Below are positions 6,552 to 14,326 of a stretch of 20,773 nucleotides of DNA, piece after piece. This DNA is from Thermoleophilia bacterium (GTDB lineage: Bacteria > Actinomycetota > Thermoleophilia > Gaiellales > SKUG01). The stretch lies in assembly GCA_025964405.1 (NCBI GenBank), contig JAOPYW010000047.1, forward strand, positions 1 to 20,773. Reading direction: 5' to 3'. Numbering within the stretch: the first letter of the stretch is position 1; each line of letters starts with the position of its first letter. The translations under genes were made by a program, and so were the position numbers. Under the pieces are notes generated by a model. That model saw only the letters and a program-made list of their open reading frames with translations. It was not told the origin of the DNA and ran no database searches.

Positions 6552-9500
6552 CTACTTCCGCGTGACCTTCTCGCAGTCGTTGGCGACCTTGTCGCGCTTG
6601 TCGGCGGTGACCTTGTCGACGCCTGCGCCGCAGGCGATCGTGTCCTTGGATCCGTCGCGCGCGGCGATCACGTCGTTGCCCGTGCCACCGACCAGCTTGT
6701 CGAGCCCGGGGCCGCCGACGATCGCATCCTTACCGGCACCACCGTCGACGACGTCGTTGCCGGCACCGCCGTCGAGCTTGTCGTTGCCGGGGCCGCCGGC
6801 GATCTTGTCGTTGCCCGCCAGGCCCTTGACGACGTCGTTGCCGGCGAGCGCGTTGATGGCGTTCGCGAGGGCGTTGCCGAAGATGATGTCGCTCTTGGCG
6901 GTGCCCGCCTTGACCGGAGCGGGGGGCGTGACCGGCGGCACCGGCGGCACGACGGCCTCGCTCGGCGGAATGCCGACCAACACCGGTTGCATCGTCGTGT
7001 TGCCCGCTGCGTCGCGCGCGATGATGCCGACGTGATGCAGCCCCACCGCGAGGCCCGTCAACGCCAACGGGCTCGCGCATGCGAACTCAGCTCCCCCATC
7101 GATGGTGCAGGTGAGTGCCGCCCCCGCCTCGCTCGTGAACGACAGGGTCGCGGCGCCGGAGACAGAACCGGTGACGACGGTCGCCGTGGTCACGATGGGC
7201 GAGGCCGAGTCGATCGTCCACGAGTGCACGATCGGAGCCGACGTGTTGCCGGCCACGTCGACAGCGCGCACCGTGAGCGTGTGCAGGCCGTCGGCCAGGG
7301 TGGGGAACACGGTCGGGCAGGTGGCAGCAGTCGCGCCGTCCATCGAGCAGGTGAACGTGCCGGCTTCGGTGGAGCTGAACGCGAACTGGGATGCGCGTCC
7401 GCTGGTGAGCGCGGGCGGGGTCGACGCGAACGATGCGGTCGGAGCCGTGAGGTCGATGACGATCGCGGGGCTATGTCGCGTCGCCGAGATGTTGCCCTCC
7501 CAGTCGACTGTCGCGACGTGGGCGTACCACGTTCCCTCCGTGAGCAACGACGTCTTGGTCGACGTGGCAGGATCGGTGTCGACCGGACCTGCGTAGGCCA
7601 GGGTCGTGGTTGAGCTCTGATCGAATGCCACCTCGTACCCCTGCACGCCGCTGTCGGCATCGCTGCCCGCTGGCCAGGTCACCGTGGCGCTGGTGTTCGT
7701 GCTCGCGGCGAGGTGTACATCATCAGGGGTCACTGACGATGGCGCGATGGGCGCGATCGACTCCGTAGCAGCGATCGTGACGATCGACGACCCGACCGGC
7801 GGCGCATCCTTGACATGGAACTGCACCGGGGCGGCATTCGCGGTGGTGACCGAGTCGAACGAGCCGATGAGGGTCACGTCATCAAGGTCGCGTACCACGT
7901 TCCAGTAGTGGTCGTAGTTCGGTGTGTAGCCCGCGACGTCTGCAGTCAGCACGCCGTCGAGCGTGAGGATTCCGTCTTCGGCATCAATCCGCCCGTACAT
8001 GGCAGTGAGGAGGGGCGGACTCGCACCCGTCGGCGTGTTGATCTCGAATACGACTTGGGACGTTCCAGTGAGCGTGAGGTCAGCGCCATGCATCTTGAAC
8101 GCCGAGCCCGAGGCGATGAGGATCTTGCCGCCCGAGGTGAAATCCACCGTCGGCACGTACGTCGCGTTTCCGGTCACCGCGAGTGTGCCGGAGGAGTCGA
8201 TCAGGGCAAGCTTGGAGTTGAGCGGGGCCGTCGAGGCGACTGTGACGGCGCCGGTGCCGCCGAGCGACAGGTACGCGGCGAGCGTGTTCACGTCCTGATT
8301 GAACGTCAGGGTCGCGCCCGTCGCAACGCGCCAGTCGCCCCCTGCCAGCACGCCCGCAGCCACGTTGTCTGATGCCACGACGCGGGCCGACCCCGCCGAT
8401 ATGAGCACCTTGCTCGGGCTGGCCACCTGGGCGCCCTCGTCGAGCTCGAGGTCATCGAGGAACAGTGCTGCAGCTCCCGTCTTGACGAGGCGTGAACCAT
8501 CCCGCAGATCGACCTTGTCGTGGAGCGCAATCCCTTCGACGGCCGCGTCGATCGTCAGCGTGCTGTCGACGAACGTGGTGACCCCTCCATCACTGCTCTG
8601 CAGGCAGTAGTCGCCGTCTGGAACTCCTGCCGTATGGATGGCGAGGGAGACGCCCGAGTAAGTGATTGGGTCGAAGGCGCTTCCTACCAGCGTCGGGCTT
8701 GCGTAGTTCGGCGTCCAGTTGAGCAGACCGGCACCCTCGATCAAGGTGGGCTCGAAAAAAGCATGGTCCTGCTGGAGCGATGCTGTTCCGAGGAGGTTGA
8801 CGGAACTCGCGGCGGGGATCGTCATGTGCTCGACGGCGAGGTAGCCGTTCGCGAGCGAGAGGTCGGAGTTCGGCGTCAGTGACACTCCAGAAGTCGCGAC
8901 GACCACGGTGTCGAGGAGCACGAGGTCATCAGCAGGCGGCACGAGTCCGCCTGCGGTCCAGGTGATCTCCGGTGCCGTGAGCGCACTGGCATCCTCGGTC
9001 GCGATGGTGGCACCGGCGCCCAGCTCGATGCGGGCTGTCGTCGTGCGGGATCCGACGACGACGATCGATGTCCCGGTGAACGCGCCGTGGACGGATCCAT
9101 CGTTCGGCGTCAGTCCGTTGGTGATGACGCGGATCGTGCCACCCGTAGTGGGACCCGTCGGCTGATACGTGCCGCCCTGGATGACCACCGTGAGGTCGCC
9201 GAGATCAGACGTCGGCTGCGTGAACGTTCCACCGTTCAGGAAGACGGTTCCACCCGGTCCACCGGCCGCCGCGTCGACCGCTTCGGCGGTGAGATCGGCT
9301 CCGACCGCGAGCGAGAAGTCCGCTCCGGATTCGAGCCGGAGCTGGTCCAGTACGACGGTCGTGCTCACGATGGGCGACAAGCCGGCGCTGGTGATGACGG
9401 CGCTGTCGGCGGCCCCCGGTGCGATCCCCCCGACCCAGTTGGCGTCGTCCGCGAAATCCTGGCTCGCCGAGCCATCCCACGTGATGGATGCCGCGCTCGC

Positions 9501-9572
9501 CAAGCCGGGAGCCACGAGGGTCGCGAGGAGCACGACGATGAGGATCACGGAGCGACGAACGAGTGCGAGCAC
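6552..9572 (-). CDS. Large secreted modular protein with Ig-like and RTX calcium-binding repeats
   Basis: A 1006-residue exported protein. Residues 1-28 form a signal peptide ending 'GLASA'. 'ITWDGSASQDFADDANWVGG' (~29-48) resembles the start of beta-helical autotransporter-associated repeat domains, and ~50-600 is Thr/Ser/Gly-rich beta-repeat sequence. An FN3-like domain ('SATVTWPAGSDADSGVQGYEV') covers ~610-705. Two Ig-like modules follow (~710-790 and ~790-870), with the 'DGLHTLTVRAVDVAGNTS' type signature. Residues ~889-960 hold RTX nonapeptides (GGxGxDxxx), which bind calcium after export. The C-terminal ~40 residues have two cysteines. No LPXTG or membrane anchor is visible. Surface adhesin or matrix role is inferred. 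GTG 9572 is preceded by AAGGA about 8 nt upstream. Confidence 0.88.
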   Translation of the reverse strand: MLALVRRSVILIVVLLATLVAPGLASAASITWDGSASQDFADDANWVGGIAPGAADSAVITSAGLSPIVSTTVVLDQLRLESGADFSLAVGADLTAEAVDAAAGGPGGTVFLNGGTFTQPTSDLGDLTVVIQGGTYQPTGPTTGGTIRVITNGLTPNDGSVHGAFTGTSIVVVGSRTTTARIELGAGATIATEDASALTAPEITWTAGGLVPPADDLVLLDTVVVATSGVSLTPNSDLSLANGYLAVEHMTIPAASSVNLLGTASLQQDHAFFEPTLIEGAGLLNWTPNYASPTLVGSAFDPITYSGVSLAIHTAGVPDGDYCLQSSDGGVTTFVDSTLTIDAAVEGIALHDKVDLRDGSRLVKTGAAALFLDDLELDEGAQVASPSKVLISAGSARVVASDNVAAGVLAGGDWRVATGATLTFNQDVNTLAAYLSLGGTGAVTVASTAPLNSKLALIDSSGTLAVTGNATYVPTVDFTSGGKILIASGSAFKMHGADLTLTGTSQVVFEINTPTGASPPLLTAMYGRIDAEDGILTLDGVLTADVAGYTPNYDHYWNVVRDLDDVTLIGSFDSVTTANAAPVQFHVKDAPPVGSSIVTIAATESIAPIAPSSVTPDDVHLAASTNTSATVTWPAGSDADSGVQGYEVAFDQSSTTTLAYAGPVDTDPATSTKTSLLTEGTWYAHVATVDWEGNISATRHSPAIVIDLTAPTASFASTPPALTSGRASQFAFSSTEAGTFTCSMDGATAATCPTVFPTLADGLHTLTVRAVDVAGNTSAPIVHSWTIDSASPIVTTATVVTGSVSGAATLSFTSEAGAALTCTIDGGAEFACASPLALTGLAVGLHHVGIIARDAAGNTTMQPVLVGIPPSEAVVPPVPPVTPPAPVKAGTAKSDIIFGNALANAINALAGNDVVKGLAGNDKIAGGPGNDKLDGGAGNDVVDGGAGKDAIVGGPGLDKLVGGTGNDVIAARDGSKDTIACGAGVDKVTADKRDKVANDCEKVTRK
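6660..6845 (-). repeat. Tandem ~27-bp repeats encoding RTX nonapeptides
   Basis: About seven imperfect 27-bp units built on a 'GTTGCC-GGC-GCCGCC' core encode the series 'GNDVVKGLA', 'GNDKIAGGP', 'GNDKLDGGA', 'GNDVVDGGA', 'GKDAIVGGP', 'GLDKLVGGT', 'GNDVIAARD'. This is the RTX calcium-binding region of the large secreted protein. Two units have Lys or Leu in place of the usual Asn, so they may bind calcium less well. Confidence 0.75.
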
Positions 9573-9628
9573 GGGAGTTCCTTCTTGCGAGGATCGGGGT
9601 TCGAGAGATGCCTACCCGTTCGACCGAT

Positions 9629-9640
9629 TTCAGCACTGAA
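9629..9640. promoter_or_regulatory. Small inverted repeat upstream of the RTX protein gene
   Basis: TTCAG-CA-CTGAA, 5-bp perfect arms, lies in the 79-bp gap between the NarL-type regulator stop and the GTG of the large secreted protein, about 57 bp before that start. It could be an operator. It is short and could be chance; I see no good -10/-35 pair near it. Confidence 0.2.
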
Positions 9641-9651
9641 CCGTGCGACGA

Positions 9652-10311
9652 CTAGCAGCCATCTCCCTGCAACCACGCGAGTACGGCGAGCACGCGGCGG
9701 TGCCCACCGTCGTCGGCCTGCGGCAGCCGGAGCTTGCCGAAGATGCTCGCGACGTGCTTCTCGACGGCGCCGACGCTGACCACGATCTCGGCGGCGATGT
9801 TGGCATTGGTGCGGCCCTCGGCCATGAGCCCGAGCACCTCACGCTCACGCGGCGTGAGCACGTCGAGGGGCTCGGCGCGCTTGCGGCTCCCCAGCAACTG
9901 GCCGACCACGTCGGGATCGATGGCCGTACCACCGTCGGCCACGCGGCGCACCGCGTCGACGAACTGCTCGACGTCGCCGATGCGGTCCTTGAGCAGGTAC
10001 CCGAGACCACCGCGCGCGGCGTCGGCCATGAGCTCGGCGGCGTACGTGGGTTCGACGTACTGCGACACGATCAGCACGCCCAGGTCGGGATGGGCAGCCC
10101 GCAGCTCGAGCGCCGCGCGGATGCCCTCGTCGCGGAAGTCGGGCGGCAGGCGCACGTCGACGATCGCGACGTCAGGCGCGTGCTCGGCCACCGCGCGCAC
10201 GAGGTCGACGGCGTTGTCGACCGCCTCGGCGACCTCGATGTCGTTGTCACGCAGCAGGCGCACGAGCCCGTCGCGCAGGAGGGCGAGGTCTTCGGCTATG
10301 ACCGCTCGCAT
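9652..10311 (-). CDS. NarL/LuxR-family response regulator
   Basis: A 219-residue two-component regulator. The receiver domain (~1-120) has the acidic pair E7/D8, phospho-acceptor D52 in 'AIVDVRLPP', S83 and K108 in 'YLLKDR'. The LuxR-type helix-turn-helix (~148-210) has 'LTPREREVLGLMAEGRTNANIA' features and 'VEKHVASIFGKL', the DNA-recognition helix pattern. ATG 10311 lies inside the kinase gene (16-bp overlap) with GGAG 6 nt upstream, so the two are co-translated. Its targets are not shown; by position the MMPL transporter upstream and the RTX protein gene downstream are candidates. Linker 'SRKRAEPLDV' is normal. Confidence 0.93.
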   Translation of the reverse strand: MRAVIAEDLALLRDGLVRLLRDNDIEVAEAVDNAVDLVRAVAEHAPDVAIVDVRLPPDFRDEGIRAALELRAAHPDLGVLIVSQYVEPTYAAELMADAARGGLGYLLKDRIGDVEQFVDAVRRVADGGTAIDPDVVGQLLGSRKRAEPLDVLTPREREVLGLMAEGRTNANIAAEIVVSVGAVEKHVASIFGKLRLPQADDGGHRRVLAVLAWLQGDGC

Positions 10312-11339
10312 GGCAGCTCCGCTCGGATCGTGGTGGGCCCACCGACCGGGCTCGTGACGTCGAGCCGGCCGTCGAGTGCCTCGAGGCGCTGGCGGATGCC
10401 GACGAGCCCGGAGCCCGCGGCGTCGGCGCCTCCACGCCCGTCGTCGCTGACGGTGGCCACGACGTCGCGATCGCCGCGGCGGACGACGATGGTGACGCGC
10501 TGGGCGTCGGCGTGCTTGCCGGCGTTGGCGAGCGCCTCGGAGACCGTGAAGTAGAGGGCCCCCTCGATCGCAGCGGGGAGCCGGTTGCCCGGGTCGGCCT
10601 CGACCAGCACGTGGAGCGGCGAACTCGCGACCAGCGACTCGATCGCGGGCACGAGGCCGCGATCGGCGAGCACCGGCGGATAGATGCCGCGGGCGAGGTC
10701 GCGCAGTTCACGCAGGGCCTCGCGGTTGGTGGCGCGCGCTTCCGCGAGCAGCTCCCGCACCTTCTCGGGTGACTTGTCGAGCTGTTGCTCGGTGAGGCCG
10801 AGCTGCATGCCGAGCGCGACGAGCCGCGCCTGGGCGCCGTCGTGGAGGTCGCGCTCGATGCGCCGCAGTTCGAGCTCCTGCGCCTCGACCACGCCGGCAC
10901 GCGACACCGTGAGCTGCTCGAGCCGCGCCGCCGGATCGCCCTCGCGGAGTGAGAAGGCGAACACGGCCTGCACCGCGAGCACGAATGCGAACGCCGTCGA
11001 GGGCCAGACCGGCCAGAGGCCGTTGACGCCGCCACCCGTCGCCCACGTCATGCACCAGATGCCCCACAGCGAGACCGCGAGCCCGAGGAGGATGCCGGCC
11101 ACCATCTCGAGACCGGCGCGGCCCATCGAGATGCGGTCGATGCGGATGCGATCCGAAGCGAGCACGTCACGCCGTCGACCACGCACGCACCGCGTGGTGG
11201 TCACGTGCGCGACGGTGAGCCCGAGCAGCACCACGATCACCCAGCCCGGCCAGAAGTAGCCACGCGACGTCATCGCCCAGATGAAGACCAGCAGCAGGTC
11301 GATGACGGCGAACAGGAATGCGCCCACCGCCACCGCCAC
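10296..11339 (-). CDS. NarL/DesK-type sensor histidine kinase (HisKA_3)
   Basis: A membrane sensor kinase, 347 residues from GTG 11339. N-terminal membrane segments: ~2-22 and ~32-46 (2TM-like, 'LLLVFIWAMTSRGYFWPGW'), then ~78-100 and ~112-130. The HisKA_3 dimerisation domain has 'RRIERDLHDGAQARLVALG' with phospho-acceptor H166. The ATPase domain has the N-box 'EALANAGKHA' (N272), 'VSDDGRGG' (D299/D300) and 'GSGLVGIRQRLEALDG'. The start is uncertain. The frame is open to ~11399 and encodes plausible membrane-helix residues upstream of 11339, but with no start codon. An ATG at 11418, overlapping the transporter stop as ATGA, is in a different frame. An indel near 11345-11400 may have broken the true N-terminus. 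Confidence 0.85.
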   Translation of the reverse strand: MAVAVGAFLFAVIDLLLVFIWAMTSRGYFWPGWVIVVLLGLTVAHVTTTRCVRGRRRDVLASDRIRIDRISMGRAGLEMVAGILLGLAVSLWGIWCMTWATGGGVNGLWPVWPSTAFAFVLAVQAVFAFSLREGDPAARLEQLTVSRAGVVEAQELELRRIERDLHDGAQARLVALGMQLGLTEQQLDKSPEKVRELLAEARATNREALRELRDLARGIYPPVLADRGLVPAIESLVASSPLHVLVEADPGNRLPAAIEGALYFTVSEALANAGKHADAQRVTIVVRRGDRDVVATVSDDGRGGADAAGSGLVGIRQRLEALDGRLDVTSPVGGPTTIRAELPCERS

Positions 11340-11414
11340 CGCCGTGAAGAAGGTGAGGCATCGGGTCGTGTGCGTGGGGTGAGGTCGGGTCGGGTGCGGT
11401 CACTGGTGCGAGGT

Positions 11415-13678
11415 TCATCGGGTCAGGTCGAGTTCGCGCGGCTGGACCTCCACGGTACCCGCCGCAGGCGCAACCGCACCGGCCGGCGCAGCGTCGGGCA
11501 GTCGACCGTCGGCCGCGACGTGCGGGAGCCACCGCAACCAGGTCGGCAGGTACCAGTTGCCGCGCCCGAGGAGCACCATCACGGCGGGCAGGAGCAGGCC
11601 GCGGATGATCGTCGCATCGATCAGGATGGCGATCGCGAGCCCAGCCCCCATCTGCTGCATCTCCGCGAGGTGCGCCGTCGCGAACGCCGCGAACACCGTG
11701 ACCATGATCAGCGCCGCGCTCGTGATCGTCGAGGCACTCCCCCGCACGCCCCGAACGACCGCGTCACGCGTGGAGTACCCCGCGCGACCTGCTCGCGGAT
11801 GCGGCTGATCATGAACACGTGGTAGTCCATCGAGAGGCCGAACAGGAGCGCGAAGAGGAACATCGGCATCCACGAGACGACCACGCCGCTCTCACCGATG
11901 GGGAGCAGTGCCGCGAGGTGCCGGTTTTGGAAGCCCCAGACCAGGAATCCGTAGGCGGCCCCCACCGACAGCAGGTTGAGCGTCACCGCCACGAGCGGCA
12001 CGACCACGGATCGGAACGCACACATCAGGAGCACGAACGCCGAGCCGAGCACCACGAGGAACACGAGCGGGAGGTGATGGGCGAGCACCTGGGTGTAGTC
12101 GTGGGAATCGGCGTCCGAGCCCGCGACCGCCACGGTCGTGCTCGGCATGGCCCCCACGGTCTGACCGACCTGGCGCCGCAGTCGCAGCAGTGCGTGATCC
12201 TTGCCAGCGCGGGTCGCGGCGCTGACCAGCGGCACCGAGAGCAGGTGGGTGCGACCGTCCTCGCTCACCCGGATGGAGCCGGGTCCCGACGTGGCCCCTG
12301 CCGCGAGCGCGCGGCGCTCGAGCCGAGTGAACGCGCGCTCGATGCGCGCCGCTCCCGTCGCTCCCTCCGAGTCGTCACGGACCACGACCTTGGCCGGCTC
12401 GGCGCCGCCGGGGAAGTGCGGCTCGTACGCCGCGAGCGCCGCAAGGGCGGGCTTGTTCCTCGGCAGCTCGGCCGTGGTGGAATCACCGGTCTCCATACCG
12501 AGCACGGGCAGGCACGCACCGACGAGCAGCGCGCCGACGAGCACGACGGTCAGCCCGGGGCGACGCACGCCGATGCGCACCACGGCTCCCCAGAACCGAC
12601 TGTCACTCGTGCGGGCGCGTCGCGGCTGGGCACGGCGACGGCGTGTCAGTCGCGGCAGGCGTCCACGCTCGACGCCGTCACCGAGCACGCCGAGCAGCGC
12701 CGGCACGACGAAGAGCGCAGCGAGCAGCACCATCGCGACGACGAGCATCGCGGCGAACCCCATCGAGACGAACATGCCGACGCCCGACACGAGCAGGCCG
12801 CTCATCGCGACGATCACCGTGATGCCGGAGACGACGACGGCGCTTCCCGACGTCGCGGCGGCTCGCACGATCGCTTCGCGGCGCCCGTAGCCCGCGGCGC
12901 GCTCCTCACGCTCACGGCGGAGCAGGAAGAGCGTGTAGTCGACGCCGAGCGCGATGCCGAGCATCGACACCACGTTGGGCGCGAACTCCGACTGCGGCAG
13001 GAGGTGGCTGAGGATGCTGCCGAGGCTGAGCGCGGCGAACACCGACACGCCACCGATGAGCAGCGGCAGGCCTGCCGCGACGAGCGCGCCGAAGGTGAGG
13101 AAGAGGATGACGAGCGTGACGGGCGCGGTGAGGGTCTCGGCACGCCCGAGGTCGCTGCCGACGAGCTCGCCGATGTCGGCGTCGATCGAGGCGTCGCCGA
13201 ACTGCTGCACGCGGAACCCGTCGTGGGCAGCGTCGAGCTCGGTGACGGCCGCGCGGATCGGCCCCACGAGGTCTGCGGTCTGCACGCCGCCCGCCTCGTC
13301 GAGGTCGAACGTGACGATGCGCGCGGCGTCGTCTGCGGCGACCAGCTCCTCGGCGTCGAACTGCACGTTCGAGACACCGGGGAACGCACGCACGCGCTCG
13401 GCGATGCGCGCAGCGAGGGCGGCGGCGTCGGCCGAGGCGGCGGCGTGTGCCCGCGACGTGATGAGCACGACCTCGCCGGCGTCGGCCTCGAGCCCCGCGT
13501 CGGCCAGCATCCGCGCGCCGACCTGGGATTCGCCGGTCATCTGGTCGAGGTCGGTCTGGTTGTGCGTGCCGACGTGGCCGGCGACGAGCGCGAGGGCGAC
13601 GACGAGGACGATCCACCCGGTGACGACCGTCTTCCAGTGACCGGCGCTCCAATCGGCGATGCGTGCGGTGAGTGACAT
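11415..13678 (-). pseudogene. MMPL/RND-family transporter, frameshifted near its 3' end
   Basis: An MMPL-type (RND superfamily) efflux or lipid exporter of ~753 residues if the frame is restored. ATG 13678 opens with membrane segment 'VVTGWIVLVVALALVAGHV'. The first membrane block has 'SMLGIALGVDYTLFLLRRERE' (~residue 235-255) and the second has 'LLFGLSMDYHVFMISRIRE' (~610-628), both hallmark MMPL motifs, separated by a periplasmic domain. The reading frame then runs off-family ('TPRVTRSFG', stop at 11708). The family sequence resumes in the -1 frame: 'GYSTRDAVVRGVRGSAS', then 'ALIMVTVFAAFATAHLAEMQQMG' and 'AIAILIDATIIRGLLLPAVM', ending at 11415. One missing base in the C-run at 11778-11781 explains it. 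The cause may be sequencing error or true mutation. It is followed directly by the sensor kinase. Confidence 0.85.
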
Positions 13679-13697
13679 GGTGGCGGTGCTCCTGCGG

Positions 13698-13720
13698 TGG
13701 GATCTACGGTGTCGATCCCA
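13698..13720. promoter_or_regulatory. Candidate operator upstream of MMPL transporter
   Basis: TGGGATC (13698-13704) and GATCCCA (13714-13720) form a perfect 7-bp inverted repeat with 9-bp spacer. It lies 19 bp upstream of the transporter ATG (13678) in the gap after the flavoprotein gene. MMPL/RND genes are often controlled by TetR-type repressors binding such repeats, but no TetR gene is in this window, and no clear promoter hexamers are seen. Confidence 0.3.
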
Positions 13721-13800
13721 TGGTGGAGCAGCGCCGACCTCGCAGCCATGGTGCGGGCGGGCGGATCAGGGTGGGGCTGGCTGGTGTCTTCGCGCGGGGG

Positions 13801-14307
13801 TCAGCCCTGGATGACGCCGTGTTCGGCCTGCTTCGTGTCGCGCCCGGTGAAGGCCGCGGTCGCGATCTTCAGCATCTGCACGGGGCGCCCACCCTTCGGG
13901 GTATCCCAGTACTCGGCCTCGTCGACGGTCACGACGACCACGGCGACGTTCGGGTCGTCGGCGCCGTCGAACCACGCGTCCATGATCTTCGACCAGTTGT
14001 CGTGGATCAGCGCGCGATCGTAGCTGATGGCGGCACGACCCGACACCGACACGAACTTCGAGCTGCCGGGGTCGGCGTAGTTGAGCAGCACGTGCTGGTC
14101 GTCGCGGATCTCGTCGACCTTGAGCGACTCGCGATCGGTGAAGAAGATGATGGTGCCGTCGGGCTGCATCTTGACTGTGCCCATGGGGCGCGCATGCATG
14201 GCGCCACCCGGGCGCACGGTGGCGAACAGCGCGACGTGCACGTCTTCGATCAGGTCGGCGAGCTTGTCGAGGTCGGTGGTGCGGCGTTCGGTGGTGCCCT
14301 GGGTCAT
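13801..14307 (-). CDS. Pyridoxamine 5'-phosphate oxidase-like flavoprotein (general stress protein 26 type)
   Basis: A 168-residue split-barrel flavin-binding protein of the PNPOx-like/general stress protein 26 group. Typical parts: 'LADLIEDVHVALFATV' (~15-30), 'MHARPMGTVKMQPDGTIIFFTD' type barrel strand region (~36-57), 'VLLNYADPGSSKFVSVSGRA' (~72-91) and 'EYWDTPKGG' near the C-terminus. These small proteins bind FMN, FAD or related cofactors; the natural substrate is usually unknown and true PdxH activity is not implied. ATG 14307 has AGGAG ~7 nt upstream; the in-frame extension to 14373 is rejected because it overlaps the dehydrogenase 3' end. It starts 19 bp after the alcohol dehydrogenase stop, so the two are probably one transcript, suggesting a redox or stress role. 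Confidence 0.88.
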   Translation of the reverse strand: MTQGTTERRTTDLDKLADLIEDVHVALFATVRPGGAMHARPMGTVKMQPDGTIIFFTDRESLKVDEIRDDQHVLLNYADPGSSKFVSVSGRAAISYDRALIHDNWSKIMDAWFDGADDPNVAVVVVTVDEAEYWDTPKGGRPVQMLKIATAAFTGRDTKQAEHGVIQG

Positions 14308-14326
14308 GGGGAGCTCCTGTTCGCGA

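Noticed and set aside
6450..7613. 387-codon plus-strand open frame over the RTX gene
   Set aside because: Mirror of the RTX repeats and Ig modules; low-complexity Arg/Asp/Val sequence without a ribosome-binding site or homology pattern.
11760..11800. Programmed -1 ribosomal frameshifting in the MMPL gene
   Set aside because: There is no X-XXY-YYZ slippery heptamer and no reason for the off-frame 11708 product; an indel is simpler.
11819..13675. 618-codon plus-strand open frame antisense to the MMPL gene
   Set aside because: Composition is Arg/His/Asp/Gly-rich with no family pattern; it is the expected high-GC shadow of a real gene on the other strand.
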